Assembly: GCA_021789945.1 (NCBI GenBank)
Contig: JAJYIS010000003.1
Coordinates: 1-55,616, forward strand
Direction of reading: 5' to 3'
Length of the DNA stretch: 55,616 bases
Source of the DNA: Thermoplasmata archaeon
GTDB lineage: Archaea; Thermoplasmatota; Thermoplasmata; UBA10834
Shown: positions 1 to 8,694 of the stretch, piece by piece
How the letters are laid out: the number at the start of each line of letters is the position of its first letter
How positions within the stretch are numbered: the first letter of the stretch is position 1
Program-made: the position numbers and the translations under genes
Notes under the pieces: generated by a model
What the model saw: only the letters and a program-made list of their open reading frames with translations
What the model was told of the DNA's origin: nothing
Databases searched by the model: none

Positions 1-101
1 ACGACCACCAGCTCGTCGCCGAGCTTCTTCGACTCTTCGAGATAGTGGAGATGGCCGAGATGGATGATGTCGAATACTCCTGTGGCCATGACGCGAACCA
101 T
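1..101 (-). CDS. ribL: FAD synthetase, RibL-type nucleotidyltransferase (5' part only)
   Basis: Reverse-strand translation begins [20 protein letters not shown], the nucleotide-binding start of the cytidylyltransferase superfamily with the HxGH motif (HLGH). In archaea this family includes RibL, which transfers AMP from ATP to FMN to make FAD. The gene runs off the left edge, so only about 33 codons are visible and the ORF track does not list it. The start codon lies 6 bases after the ribB stop, so the two are almost certainly co-transcribed, which supports the flavin assignment over glycerol-3-phosphate cytidylyltransferase. The functional call is inferred from motif plus neighbour. Confidence 0.75.
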   Translation of the reverse strand, partial: MVRVMATGVFDIIHLGHLHYLEESKKLGDELVV

Positions 102-107
102 TGGCGC

Positions 108-815
108 TCACCAGCTTTTGAACTCCTTCCAGGCCTCTACGATTTCGGCCCCCTCGAGAAACACGAGCCCTCGGCGCTTGGCCCGGGCCTTGGCGTCCTC
201 CTTGGACAACGCCTTGCCGTCGTCGCCCATCATCTCGCACACCGTGGCCGACGGCACCATCCCCGCCATGATGACCAGCGCGGTCGCGAGCTCCGTGTGG
301 CCGAACCTCGTCTCGAGGATCCTCTCAGAAGTGTTGAGCAGATGCACGTGGCCCGGCGCCCTGAAGCTCTTGCCGAACTCCCGCTTCGCCCATCCGTCCT
401 CGGACGTTAGGGCCTTCTTCGCGAGAGACGAGAATTCCGATATCGTGAGCGCGCGGTCGTTGTCCGTGATCCCGGTGAAGGTCCTCCTGTGATTGATTGT
501 GATCCCGAAGGCAGACTTCACATCGTACGGGATGTCGTTAGGCATGAGGCCCTTCATGACGGGGTAGTGCTCCGCCATCCCGAGGAACAGCTCCGTCAGG
601 AACGGTAGGCCAAGCGCCTTCTGGATGCGAGTGTCCGCGGTCGTGCATATGAGCCCGCCCGCATCCTTCCGCAGGATCCTCACGGCCTCTGAAGTGACCT
701 TCTCGGACGCGATGACCATGTCCGTCTCCTCCTCGCGTCCGTCAGCATCATAGACGAGGACTATCTTGCCATCCTTGAGCTCCAGGAGGGCCCGCGTCAC
801 GGCTTCTGTGGCCAT
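108..815 (-). CDS. ribB: 3,4-dihydroxy-2-butanone 4-phosphate synthase
   Basis: RibB converts ribulose 5-phosphate to 3,4-dihydroxy-2-butanone 4-phosphate and formate, the four-carbon precursor of riboflavin. The protein shows the family signatures: the acidic loop DADGREEETDM for Mg2+ and substrate, GGLICTT, the segment FGITINHRRTFTGITDNDRA, and RAPGHVHLL with the catalytic histidine region. Length is 235 residues from the ATG at 815, normal for a stand-alone RibB. The ORF track starts at 863, but a TATA-like TTCATAATATTC lies just upstream of 815, which suggests a leaderless transcript from 815. ribL follows immediately. Confidence 0.9.
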   Translation of the reverse strand: MATEAVTRALLELKDGKIVLVYDADGREEETDMVIASEKVTSEAVRILRKDAGGLICTTADTRIQKALGLPFLTELFLGMAEHYPVMKGLMPNDIPYDVKSAFGITINHRRTFTGITDNDRALTISEFSSLAKKALTSEDGWAKREFGKSFRAPGHVHLLNTSERILETRFGHTELATALVIMAGMVPSATVCEMMGDDGKALSKEDAKARAKRRGLVFLEGAEIVEAWKEFKSW

Positions 816-873
816 TGTCGCGAAGATGCCGCATCGGAATATTATGAATGGTGTAGTTACCATCTCGAAGGTA

Positions 874-3765
874 TCAGTCGACCCTTCTTAAGGCCTCGGC
901 CGGAGCCAGTTTCGCGGCGCCTCTCGACGGAGGCAGCGTCGCTGCCAGGGTTATCAGGAAGGCGATTGCGACCAGCATCAGGAGGTCAACCCATGGGATC
1001 ACGAACGCGGAGTACTTGCTGAACCCGCCCCAGTCGTACAGCCTGTACGAGAGCGCCAGGCCCAGGAGCACGCCCATGACTATGCCCAGCAGGGAGACGT
1101 ACGAGGTCTCCAGCATGAACGTGCCGAGTATCATCCTCCTCTGGAAGCCGATCGCGCGCATCACGCCGATCTCCTGCCGTCTCTCGGCAACGCTCCTGAT
1201 CGTGATTATGCCAAGCCCGGATATGCCCACGACGAGCCCCATGCCGAGGAATATCTCCATCAGCTGCATCGTCGATGACACGATTCCCATGTACGACTGT
1301 ATCGTGTCCCTGGAGACGTAGACCCGCAGGCCGTAGGTCACGAACCTCTTCTCCAGCTCCTTTGCGACCTCGTCGTCCGTCCATCCGCTCTGATGGGCCG
1401 TGGCGATGTAGAACAGGTTCTGCTGGACGACGTACGTGTTGTTCTTGACGAAGTCGCTTGACGTGAAGACCGCCATGTTCATCGTCTGGTCCATTATGCC
1501 GATGACCTTGACATGGACCTGGTGCCCGTCGGACATGACCATCGTGAGGGTCTGCCCGAGGTCGACCCGCAACGTCCCGCTCGACGGCCCGTACGTCTGC
1601 CCCCTCACGGTCCCGTCGATCACCGCGACGCCCGGGTCGTGGGCCACCGCGTTCCACGCTTCGCTGTCCGAAGCGTAGTCCGAGGACCGCATCAGGAGCG
1701 AGAAGGCGTTCTGCTCCAGCATGGACTGGGACATGCCCAGCAACATATACGGCACAGTCTCGTTGGCGCCGTTCTTGATGATCGCGATGGGGGCGGTGAC
1801 GCTGGGCTCGACCCTGCTGATGACCCCCGAGTCCGTCAGGTCCTGGACCTGCGCGGAGAACGCGTTCGTCGGGATGTCCCTGATCGAGATGCCCATGAGC
1901 TCGAAGCCTCCCGAGAACTGCTGGGTCATCGCGTCCACGCTCTCCCTCTCGAACGAGGCTATCATGGCGAGCACGGTCACGGTGAACATGATCAGCGCGA
2001 AGATGAAGAGGCTCAGGCCGGTCCTGAACCTCTTGTTCATGGGGTAGCTGATGGCCACCCTGAACACCGGGAGTAGCGAGCGCTTCTTGCCGCCCGTGCG
2101 GACCAGCCCCCCGAGCAGGAGGTCGCTGTTGAAGACGGCGATGAGGACGCCGGCGATCACCAGCAGGATCCCTGTGAGAATGAACATCTCCATCCCGCTC
2201 TTCAGGGCTCCGAAGAGGTACGGGTGGAGGTTCGTCGGGTCGAGGGTCCACCAGATGATGAACATCCCTGACACGGTGAAGGTCCACCTGGGGTTCACGT
2301 TCTTCACCAGGGCCATCGAGATCCCGAGCAGTATGAGGGACGGACCTGCGTATATCCCGGCAGCCTGCTTCGACGATATCCCCGATGCGAAGATCAGCAG
2401 GCCCAGCGCGATGCTGAGGACGCCTGTCACGAGGTACTTCCTGCCGGACTTCGCCAGGATCGGCTCTGGGATGTCCCTGATGGCCCTGACGATGTTCAGC
2501 TTGCTGACTCTCCACGACGCCACCACAATCGTCAAGAGGGTGATCAGGAACCCCGCGCACGCCGCGACCAGGATGCTCGATGGCTCGAAGTGGAGAGTGA
2601 AGGCCAGCCCCCCGCCCGCGACCGACGAGAACAGGCCCATCATGACGCCGGCGATGGCGAGCCCCACTATCGAGCCTATGGCGGCAGCGAACAGCGCGTA
2701 CACCACACCCTCGAACAGGAAGGTCTGGGTCAAGTCCCCGCGCTGCATGCCTATGGCCCTCGAGATCCCCATCTCCGGCTTGCGCTCCTCCGCGAGCATC
2801 ACGAATATGTTGATTATCAGGGCGATCCCGGCTATGATCGTGAACGAGCTCATGATGATGAACAGCTGCGATATCTGGTCCGCCGTCGATTTCGCTGCGT
2901 CCACGCCGTCCTTCTTCACCTCGTCGAAAACATAGTCGTACCCTGGCGGCAGCAGTCCCTTGAGCTGGGTGACCGCCTGATCCGAGACGAGGTATCCCTC
3001 ATCTATCGACCCCGCGGCCGAGACGTCTATCCTGTTGATGTCGTTGGGCTGGAGCATCACGTCATTCTGGACGTAGCTCAGGTCGACAAAGACCAGCTTC
3101 TCGTTCTGCCAGCGGCCTAGCCCCGAGTTGTAGGCCACGTGCGAGACTACCGCGAACTCCGGGACATTCGTCGGACCTATGATCTCGATCGTGTCCCCCG
3201 GGTTCGCGTTCAGCTCGTCAGCAAGGCCCTGGTTGATCACGACGTTCCTGCCGGAGATGTCGTCCGGCGTGACGGGATTCCCGTTCTCGTCCAAGAGAGG
3301 GTCGAGGCTCTGGCTGAGATTGACCCCGAAGATCGTCGCAGATGGATATGGAAGGCCGTTCGCCTGGTCGAGGACAGAAACGGATTCTCGGACCGCCGGC
3401 GCTGCCCCGTCGAGGTAGTTGGCGTTCCCGCCGGCTATCGCGACCATCAGGTTCGTGGCAACAGACTGGTCGAAGTACACGTCCCTGCTCGTGTTGTCCT
3501 TCACGGAGATGACGATGTCGACCGCGCCTGTCGAATCGAAGGTGTCCTTCTTGATGAGGTAGCTGAGCGTGTCCGCCATCACGAGCGAGCCCGAGATCAT
3601 CGCGGTCGCGATGAGGAGGCCGGCCGTGATGATGACCGTGAACTTCCTCTTTCTCCAGACGTTCCTCACCGCCATCTTGGCGAGCGTCCTCCGCCTGAGC
3701 ACCAGGACGCCCACCACGGCCAAAACGAGGAGCACAATCAGAAGCAGCTGGGTCGCCGAGTTCAA
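874..3765 (-). CDS. ABC transporter permease, MacB/FtsX type, 963 aa
   Basis: Large membrane subunit of a MacB/LolCDE-like ABC system. Two N-terminal hydrophobic segments (about residues 5-24 and 43-64) precede an extracytoplasmic domain. A first FtsX module follows near residues 300-380 with the motif ERKPEMGISRAIGMQR, then a run of further membrane helices. A second extracytoplasmic domain leads into a C-terminal FtsX module with ERRQEIGVMRAIGFQR. The duplicated FtsX modules in one chain explain the length. Start is a TTG at 3765 with a strong ribosome site (AGGTGG) that overlaps the stop region of the ATPase gene 10 bases upstream. The substrate cannot be read from sequence; export of lipoproteins, peptides or lipids is possible. 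Confidence 0.88.
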   Translation of the reverse strand: MNSATQLLLIVLLVLAVVGVLVLRRRTLAKMAVRNVWRKRKFTVIITAGLLIATAMISGSLVMADTLSYLIKKDTFDSTGAVDIVISVKDNTSRDVYFDQSVATNLMVAIAGGNANYLDGAAPAVRESVSVLDQANGLPYPSATIFGVNLSQSLDPLLDENGNPVTPDDISGRNVVINQGLADELNANPGDTIEIIGPTNVPEFAVVSHVAYNSGLGRWQNEKLVFVDLSYVQNDVMLQPNDINRIDVSAAGSIDEGYLVSDQAVTQLKGLLPPGYDYVFDEVKKDGVDAAKSTADQISQLFIIMSSFTIIAGIALIINIFVMLAEERKPEMGISRAIGMQRGDLTQTFLFEGVVYALFAAAIGSIVGLAIAGVMMGLFSSVAGGGLAFTLHFEPSSILVAACAGFLITLLTIVVASWRVSKLNIVRAIRDIPEPILAKSGRKYLVTGVLSIALGLLIFASGISSKQAAGIYAGPSLILLGISMALVKNVNPRWTFTVSGMFIIWWTLDPTNLHPYLFGALKSGMEMFILTGILLVIAGVLIAVFNSDLLLGGLVRTGGKKRSLLPVFRVAISYPMNKRFRTGLSLFIFALIMFTVTVLAMIASFERESVDAMTQQFSGGFELMGISIRDIPTNAFSAQVQDLTDSGVISRVEPSVTAPIAIIKNGANETVPYMLLGMSQSMLEQNAFSLLMRSSDYASDSEAWNAVAHDPGVAVIDGTVRGQTYGPSSGTLRVDLGQTLTMVMSDGHQVHVKVIGIMDQTMNMAVFTSSDFVKNNTYVVQQNLFYIATAHQSGWTDDEVAKELEKRFVTYGLRVYVSRDTIQSYMGIVSSTMQLMEIFLGMGLVVGISGLGIITIRSVAERRQEIGVMRAIGFQRRMILGTFMLETSYVSLLGIVMGVLLGLALSYRLYDWGGFSKYSAFVIPWVDLLMLVAIAFLITLAATLPPSRGAAKLAPAEALRRVD

Positions 3766-3774
3766 GGTCCCACC

Positions 3775-4491
3775 TCAGAACGGCTGCGGGGCGAAGTCCT
3801 TCTCGACCTTCCCGTCGCGCATCATGACTATCCGGTCCGCCAGCTTCCCGACGTTGTAGTCGTGGGTGACGATCACGAACGTCTGCCTGTTCTGCTTGTT
3901 CAGGTCCCGGAGCAGGACCATGATCTCCTTCGAGGACTCGCTGTCCAGATTCCCGGTGGGCTCGTCCCCGAAGACGATCTCCGGCTTGTTCACAAGGGAC
4001 CTAGCGATCGTCACGCGCTGCTGCTGTCCGCCGGAGAGCTCGGAGGGCTTGTGGTTCTGCCATTCCTCGAGGCCGACGGCCTTCAGGGCCTCCATGGCCT
4101 TCTTCCTCGCCTCTTTCGGAGGAGTGCCTGATATGAGCAGCGGAAGCTCGACGTTCTCGGCCGAGGTGAGCACGGGCAGGAGGTTGTACGCCTGGAATAT
4201 GAACCCGATCTTCTCCGCCCGGTAGCTGGTCCTCGTCCGGTCGTCCATGTCGGAGAGGCGGGTACCTCGTATGAAGATCTCGCCGCCAGTGATGTCGTCC
4301 AGCCCGGAGAGGCAGTTCAGCAGAGTCGTCTTGCCGCACCCAGATGGCCCCATGACCGCTATCATCTCGCCTTCCTTCACCGCGAGATTGACTCCTCTCA
4401 GCGCGTCGACCTTCACCTTGCCTGTGTCATAGGTCTTCTTGACTTCCTTCGCCAGGACGATGGCGTCCGTCCCAGTCACATCCGCACCCAC
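3775..4491 (-). CDS. ABC transporter ATP-binding protein, LolD/MacB type
   Basis: Cytoplasmic ATPase subunit of 238 residues. Visible motifs in order are Walker A GPSGCGKTT, Q-loop FIFQAYNLLPVLT, signature LSGGQQQR, Walker B IVFGDEPTGNLDS and the H-loop VTHD. The AYNLLPVLTSAENVELPL segment is typical of the MacB/LolD branch, matching the MacB-type permease that follows after 9 bases. Start is the GTG at 4491; a TATA-like TATTATTTCC around 4565-4575 on this strand would serve the operon. The two genes form a complete exporter without an adjacent periplasmic-type adaptor. Confidence 0.92.
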   Translation of the reverse strand: MGADVTGTDAIVLAKEVKKTYDTGKVKVDALRGVNLAVKEGEMIAVMGPSGCGKTTLLNCLSGLDDITGGEIFIRGTRLSDMDDRTRTSYRAEKIGFIFQAYNLLPVLTSAENVELPLLISGTPPKEARKKAMEALKAVGLEEWQNHKPSELSGGQQQRVTIARSLVNKPEIVFGDEPTGNLDSESSKEIMVLLRDLNKQNRQTFVIVTHDYNVGKLADRIVMMRDGKVEKDFAPQPF

Positions 4492-4630
4492 AGCGCTCGC
4501 ATGGCCCTTGGTCTTCGGAATTGTCTTCCCCCCGGCAAATCCCAGTCTGTATCTGGATGGAAATAATACATCTTTCGGTCTTTGAGCGTTGCGCTTGCCG
4601 GAATTTCACGCGGCCAATCCAGGAGATGCA

Positions 4631-4638
4631 TTAATATG
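4631..4638 (+). promoter_or_regulatory. TATA box of the isomerase gene
   Basis: TTAATATG lies 23-30 bases upstream of the ATG at 4661. This spacing is that of an archaeal TATA box giving a leaderless mRNA, and it decides the start in favour of 4661 rather than the ORF-track start at 4589. Confidence 0.6.
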
Positions 4639-4660
4639 CGCAATCCAATACAAGATTCGA

Positions 4661-5701
4661 ATGTTGGATTCGAGGGAAAGACTGGGCTCGCTCGACAAGA
4701 GAGGGATGCTCAGCACGATCGAGCAGATGCCGAAGAACCTCTCGGAAGGGGTCAGGCTGGGTACGCGCATGAGCCTGCTGAGGTTCTCGCCGTCGAAGGT
4801 GGTCGTCTGTGGCATGGGCGGCTCCGCCATAGGAGGGGACCTCCTCTGCGAATGGGTCTCCTCGATTTCCGAGGTCCCGTGCAGCGTCCATCGGTCGTAC
4901 TCGGTCCCGAGCCACATCGACAAGGACTCGTTGGTGATAGTCGCCAGCTACTCCGGGGACACTGAAGAGACCCTCAACATGTTCGAGGCCGCCCAGAAGA
5001 AGGGCGCGAGGATCGTGGCGATCGCATCCGGCGGCGAGCTCGCCCACAGCGCCGAGAAGCTGGGCATCCCGTGCGCGAAGATACCCACGGGGATGATGCC
5101 GAGAGCCTCCCTGGGCTTCATGATGGGGGCGATGATAGGCATTCTCGAGAGGACGCAGATGGTCTCGTCCGGCGAGCAGGTCGAGGAGACCGTCAGAGTG
5201 CTGAAGAGCGTCATCGACTCATGCAAGCCCTCGGTGAAGACGGCCGACAACCCCGCCAAACGCCTTGCGCACGAGCTCATGGGACATGTGCCGGTCGTCG
5301 TGGGATACGGTCTCTCGAGGCCTGTAGCCAAGAGGTGGGCGAACCAGCTGAACGAGAACGCGAAGTCGCTCGCGTTCAGCTCGGAGATACCCGAGCTGGA
5401 CCACAACGAGATCGTCGGCTGGATGAAGGACGGCCTGAGCAGGGGCTTCGCGGCCGTGATCCTGGACAACGAGCAGGGCAACAGCGCGCTCTCAAGAAGG
5501 GTCGAGGCGACGAAGAACATGCTCACGAGGGTCGCCTCTGTGCACCGCGTCAAGTCTCTCGGCCGCGGTCCGCTCGCGCAGATGTTCTCCCTTGTTCTTG
5601 TGGGGGACTACGTCAGCGTCTACCTGGGGATCCTGAGGGGCGAGGACCCTTCCGCGAACGAGCCCATCGACGAGCTCAAGTCCGTTCTCGCGAAAAAGTG
5701 A
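4661..5701 (+). CDS. bifunctional phosphoglucose/phosphomannose isomerase, SIS family
   Basis: The 346-residue protein has the SIS fold signature of archaeal PGI/PMI: GMGGSAIGGDL near residue 43, SYSGDTEETL near residue 90, then SGGELAHSAEKLGIP and PRASLGFM. A late PELDHNEIVGW motif contains the Glu/His region that serves catalysis in the Pyrobaculum and Thermoplasma enzymes. It interconverts glucose 6-phosphate and fructose 6-phosphate, and mannose 6-phosphate and fructose 6-phosphate. This feeds gluconeogenesis (other steps are at 34-36 and 44 kb) and glycan precursor synthesis. Length is slightly above the usual 300-330. It is monocistronic and divergent from the ABC operon. Confidence 0.9.
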   Translation: MLDSRERLGSLDKRGMLSTIEQMPKNLSEGVRLGTRMSLLRFSPSKVVVCGMGGSAIGGDLLCEWVSSISEVPCSVHRSYSVPSHIDKDSLVIVASYSGDTEETLNMFEAAQKKGARIVAIASGGELAHSAEKLGIPCAKIPTGMMPRASLGFMMGAMIGILERTQMVSSGEQVEETVRVLKSVIDSCKPSVKTADNPAKRLAHELMGHVPVVVGYGLSRPVAKRWANQLNENAKSLAFSSEIPELDHNEIVGWMKDGLSRGFAAVILDNEQGNSALSRRVEATKNMLTRVASVHRVKSLGRGPLAQMFSLVLVGDYVSVYLGILRGEDPSANEPIDELKSVLAKK

Positions 5702-5890
5702 TTATGATTCTCCCGTCAGACCGTCCGGTCGCCCCGACAAGAATGAAAAAAGAGCGTGAGAGGGCGTTCGCCCCCTCCATGTTTCCCATCCCAATTGAGC
5801 TGCGTTGGCCAGCCCTTCCTTCCCTTTGTTCGTCAGAGTGCGGGCGCGGTGTCGTCCGCCTTCCGTCAAGGCATCCGTCCCCTCAGTGAA

Positions 5891-6289
5891 TCATTGGACT
5901 CTCATTCTGGACGCAGTGCGGGCCATCCCTTTCCGCGTGCCGCGGTCCTCGATCGCCTCAGCGACCTTCTGTCGAAGCTGCTCCTTGCCCTCGAGGTAGT
6001 ACCGCTTCTTCTCCTCGACCCACCCCGCAAGTGCCAGCGTCACGGCCTGAGATATGTCGGTGGCATCGCCGCTCGCTATGAACATTTCGACATCCTCTGC
6101 CAGAGCCGCGGGCACGATCGCCTGGATCTTCTCTCCGTTCCATGTGGCGACCTCGTCGTGCAGGTAGTGGTATAGCGCCTCCCTCACGACGTCCGAAAGG
6201 CTCTCCTGGCCGGTCCGCTCGCGTATCGCCTCGAGCTCCCGAAGGTCTTCGTCGGGCAACCGAATGTTGAGACGTGCTGTGCTTTTCAT
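5891..6289 (-). CDS. ribbon-helix-helix (CopG/NikR-like N-terminus) transcriptional regulator, 132 aa
   Basis: The N-terminus (STARLNIRLPDEDLRELEAI then ESLSDVVREALYHYL) is a clear RHH DNA-binding fold: an RLNIRLP beta strand and two helices. The remaining 80 residues contain a second stretch resembling the same pattern (PAALAEDVEMFIASGDATDI followed by SQAVTLALAGWVEE) and a basic tail. No NikR ACT domain with metal-binding His is seen, so a nickel sensor is not supported. A perfect 19-bp palindrome sits between its TATA box and start codon, which points to autorepression. Whether it is a plain repressor or an antitoxin without visible toxin cannot be told; no toxin gene is adjacent. Confidence 0.8.
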   Translation of the reverse strand: MKSTARLNIRLPDEDLRELEAIRERTGQESLSDVVREALYHYLHDEVATWNGEKIQAIVPAALAEDVEMFIASGDATDISQAVTLALAGWVEEKKRYYLEGKEQLRQKVAEAIEDRGTRKGMARTASRMRVQ

Positions 6290-6306
6290 CGTTATCGCGG
6301 TGCCTT

Positions 6307-6339
6307 GTATGACACATTGTCATACATTCTATAAATAGG
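6307..6339 (-). promoter_or_regulatory. TATA box and palindromic operator of the RHH regulator
   Basis: On the minus strand a TATA element TATTTATAG (about 6330-6338) is followed by the palindrome GTATGACA-n3-TGTCATAC at 6307-6325, and the regulator ATG is at 6289. The palindrome covers the expected transcription start, an ideal position for repression by a symmetric RHH dimer. Arms are perfect over 8 bp. The assignment to this regulator is inference from position. Confidence 0.65.
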
Positions 6340-6513
6340 TAACTGCAAGATTGTCGACCTGTGTTTCCACTGCAGCCGGTCCAAGAATCTCCACGAACGC
6401 TCCGGCCGAAAGGGCGGGCCACACGCGTCCGCACGAAGCGGGACGAGCGCACCAGGCTACACCTTCCTGGTCATGGGATAGATTTTTTACCTTTCAACGA
6501 ATTGCACGAGATT

Positions 6514-7812
6514 GTGGCATCCGCAAAGCAGCTTGCCCAGTCAGTCAGGGAGCTGACGAGGAAGCACAATTCTTGGTTCAAGGAATCGATCCCGCTGATC
6601 GCCTCCGAGAACGTGATGAGCCCAGTCGCGAGGGAGGTCCTCAACTCCGACCTGAACAACAGATACGCCGAGGGGCTGCCGTTCAAGAGATACTACCAGG
6701 GCAACATCTATGTCGACGAGATCGAGACCATCTGCGAGAACCTCGCCAAGGAAGTTTTCTCCTGCAAGTTCGCCGACGTCCGGTCGATTTCCGGAACTGT
6801 GTCGAACATGGCCGTCCTGATGGCCCTCACCAAGCCTCGGGACAAGATGACCACCGTCGCGCTCTCCGATGGGGGCCACATATCGCACGCGAAGATCGGC
6901 GCGACCGGTGTCAGGGGCGTCAGGACCTTCAACTACCCGTTCGACGAGAAGAACATGAACATAGATGTCGAAGGGGCGAAGAGGCTCATCAGGGAGGTGA
7001 AGCCCAAGGTCGCGCTGTTCGGCCAGTCCGTCTTCCTGTTCCCCACACCGCTCAAAGAGCTCAACGGCGTGTTCGAGGAGGTCGGATGCACCACGTGGTA
7101 CGACGCCGCGCACGTGCTCGGCCTCGTCGCGGGGAAGAGGTTCCAGGACCCGCTCAAGGAGGGCGTGGACGTAGTCTCGGGCAGCACGCACAAGACGCTC
7201 CCGGGGCCACAGCATGGCATGATCATCTCGGACCTGTCGAAGGACGGCCTCGAGACCTCCCTCAGGCGAGGGGTGTTCCCAGGCGTCACGAGCAACCATC
7301 ACCTGCACTCCGTGGCCGCGCTCGCGGTGACCCTTGCGGAGACCAAGGAGTTCGGTGAGGCCTACGCCGACCAGACCATCAAGGACGCGAAGGCGCTCGG
7401 AGGGGCCCTCCACGAACGCGGGTTCAACGTGCTCTGCGAGCACCTCGGGTTCACGGCTTCGCACACGATCGTCGTCGATGTCGAGGAGTACGGCGGCGGG
7501 GCGAAGGTGGCCAAGGCGCTCGAGAAGGCGAACATCATTCTGAACAAGAACCTGCTGCCGTGGGATTCCGACCCCGTCAGACCGAGCGGCATCAGGATAG
7601 GCGCCCAGGAGCTGGCGCGCCTGGGCATGAAGGAGAACCACATGGCGGACGTCTCCGAGCTCATCGCGCGAGTCGTGGTCAAGGGCGAGCCCCCGGAGAA
7701 GGTGAGGGAGGACGTGATCGAGTTCAAGCGCCAGTTCACGAAGGTCCACTACTGCTTCTACGAAGGCGAGGAGGCCTACGACTATCCCGCGTACGACGGC
7801 GACATCGTCTGA
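6514..7812 (+). CDS. glyA: serine hydroxymethyltransferase
   Basis: PLP enzyme interconverting serine and glycine with a pterin one-carbon carrier. The conserved SHMT opening SIPLIASENVMSPVAREVL, the aromatic NRYAEGLPFKRYYQG, and the PLP-lysine segment VSGSTHKTLPGPQHGMI are all visible, as is the late IRIGAQELARLGM. Length from the GTG at 6514 is 432 residues, normal for archaeal SHMT. The ORF-track start at 6361 adds 51 residues without family resemblance. A T-rich ATTTTTTACC about 25-30 bases before 6514 suggests a leaderless GTG start; TTG 6502 is the alternative. It stands alone, divergent from the RHH gene. Confidence 0.93.
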   Translation: MASAKQLAQSVRELTRKHNSWFKESIPLIASENVMSPVAREVLNSDLNNRYAEGLPFKRYYQGNIYVDEIETICENLAKEVFSCKFADVRSISGTVSNMAVLMALTKPRDKMTTVALSDGGHISHAKIGATGVRGVRTFNYPFDEKNMNIDVEGAKRLIREVKPKVALFGQSVFLFPTPLKELNGVFEEVGCTTWYDAAHVLGLVAGKRFQDPLKEGVDVVSGSTHKTLPGPQHGMIISDLSKDGLETSLRRGVFPGVTSNHHLHSVAALAVTLAETKEFGEAYADQTIKDAKALGGALHERGFNVLCEHLGFTASHTIVVDVEEYGGGAKVAKALEKANIILNKNLLPWDSDPVRPSGIRIGAQELARLGMKENHMADVSELIARVVVKGEPPEKVREDVIEFKRQFTKVHYCFYEGEEAYDYPAYDGDIV

Positions 7813-7869
7813 TTCTGCGAGACTCTACTTTTATTAGAACCCAACCTAATCTGACCCTGCAGGAATGGG

Positions 7870-8694
7870 ATGGCTGCTCGCAGAACGCTTCTTCAGGTGT
7901 CGATAGCGATCGTCAACCTCGTGATCGCAGCGCTGGTCTTCACCAGCATCTGGCCGTTCCCCAGCGGGGACTTCAAGGTAGATCTGCCGTCCGCGAGCGA
8001 GATCCATTGGACGTTCTCGAACGGCACCGTCCAGGTGGTCGCACCGTTCACTGTCGACAACAACTGGATATACGATGTCGACAACCTCGAAATCTCATAT
8101 CTCATCTCGAACGAGTCGAACAAACCTCTGGCTGGAGACACGCTGAGCGTGGGCTCGATCCCCGCCGGGAGGACCGTGTCCTCGCAGCTCGAGTTCGACA
8201 TCGACCTCGCCACGTTGTTCTCCCAGGGGATCGATTGGATGGTCTTCCACGACGACATGCTGTACTTCCGCTTGGAGGCCACGTGCTGGTACACCATGAA
8301 TCTCATCCACTTCGACGCGGTGTACGAGGTCAGCGTGCCGTGGGACGCTCTGATACAGGGCTATGGGATCTCGAACGTGACCTACCCGACGACTCTGCCC
8401 GCGCCCGGCACGCCGGTGTCCGTGACGGTCGACTACTGGCTGGCGACCTCGAACCTGCTCAGAAGTCTGCCCGCGGCCGCCGTCACCCTCTCGTACTACG
8501 GGAACGACACTCTGCTCGGCTCCGCCCAGACGACCGTCCAGCTCGGCGGCAACTACTCCAGCGTCGCCACCGTCGATGTGAACCCACAATACTACACTAG
8601 CTATTGGCTGGAGCTGCAGTTCCAGTTCGGCGGCTTCACGGTCTCGCAGCGGTGGAACGTGACTACGTCCACACCGTGGGGTATGCTCCCATGA
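7870..8694 (+). CDS. membrane-anchored protein with LEA14/WHy-like domain
   Basis: A single hydrophobic segment near residues 8-28 (SIAIVNLVIAALVFTSIW) anchors a protein whose remaining 245 residues should lie outside the membrane. The region from about residue 50 to 130 (QVVAPFTVDNNWIYDVDNL, then AGDTLSVGSIPAG) has the pattern of LEA14/WHy beta-sandwich domains: a hydrophobic strand, V-N-N, and a small G-x-I-P-A-G loop. A second beta-rich part with PAPGTPVSVTVDYWL follows. Function is unknown. The stop codon overlaps the start of the next gene (ATGA), so the two products are probably made together. Confidence 0.6.
   Translation: MAARRTLLQVSIAIVNLVIAALVFTSIWPFPSGDFKVDLPSASEIHWTFSNGTVQVVAPFTVDNNWIYDVDNLEISYLISNESNKPLAGDTLSVGSIPAGRTVSSQLEFDIDLATLFSQGIDWMVFHDDMLYFRLEATCWYTMNLIHFDAVYEVSVPWDALIQGYGISNVTYPTTLPAPGTPVSVTVDYWLATSNLLRSLPAAAVTLSYYGNDTLLGSAQTTVQLGGNYSSVATVDVNPQYYTSYWLELQFQFGGFTVSQRWNVTTSTPWGMLP

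Noticed and set aside
986-4131. Long ORFs overlapping the ABC transporter (986-2560 minus, 2051-2935 plus, 3139-4131 plus)
   Set aside because: They are out-of-frame or antisense shadows of the permease and ATPase genes; their translations are rich in Arg, Gly, His and Pro with no domain pattern, typical of high-GC shadow frames.
6361-6513. N-terminal extension of serine hydroxymethyltransferase in the ORF track
   Set aside because: The extra 51 residues show no family similarity and precede the likely promoter; start moved to GTG 6514.
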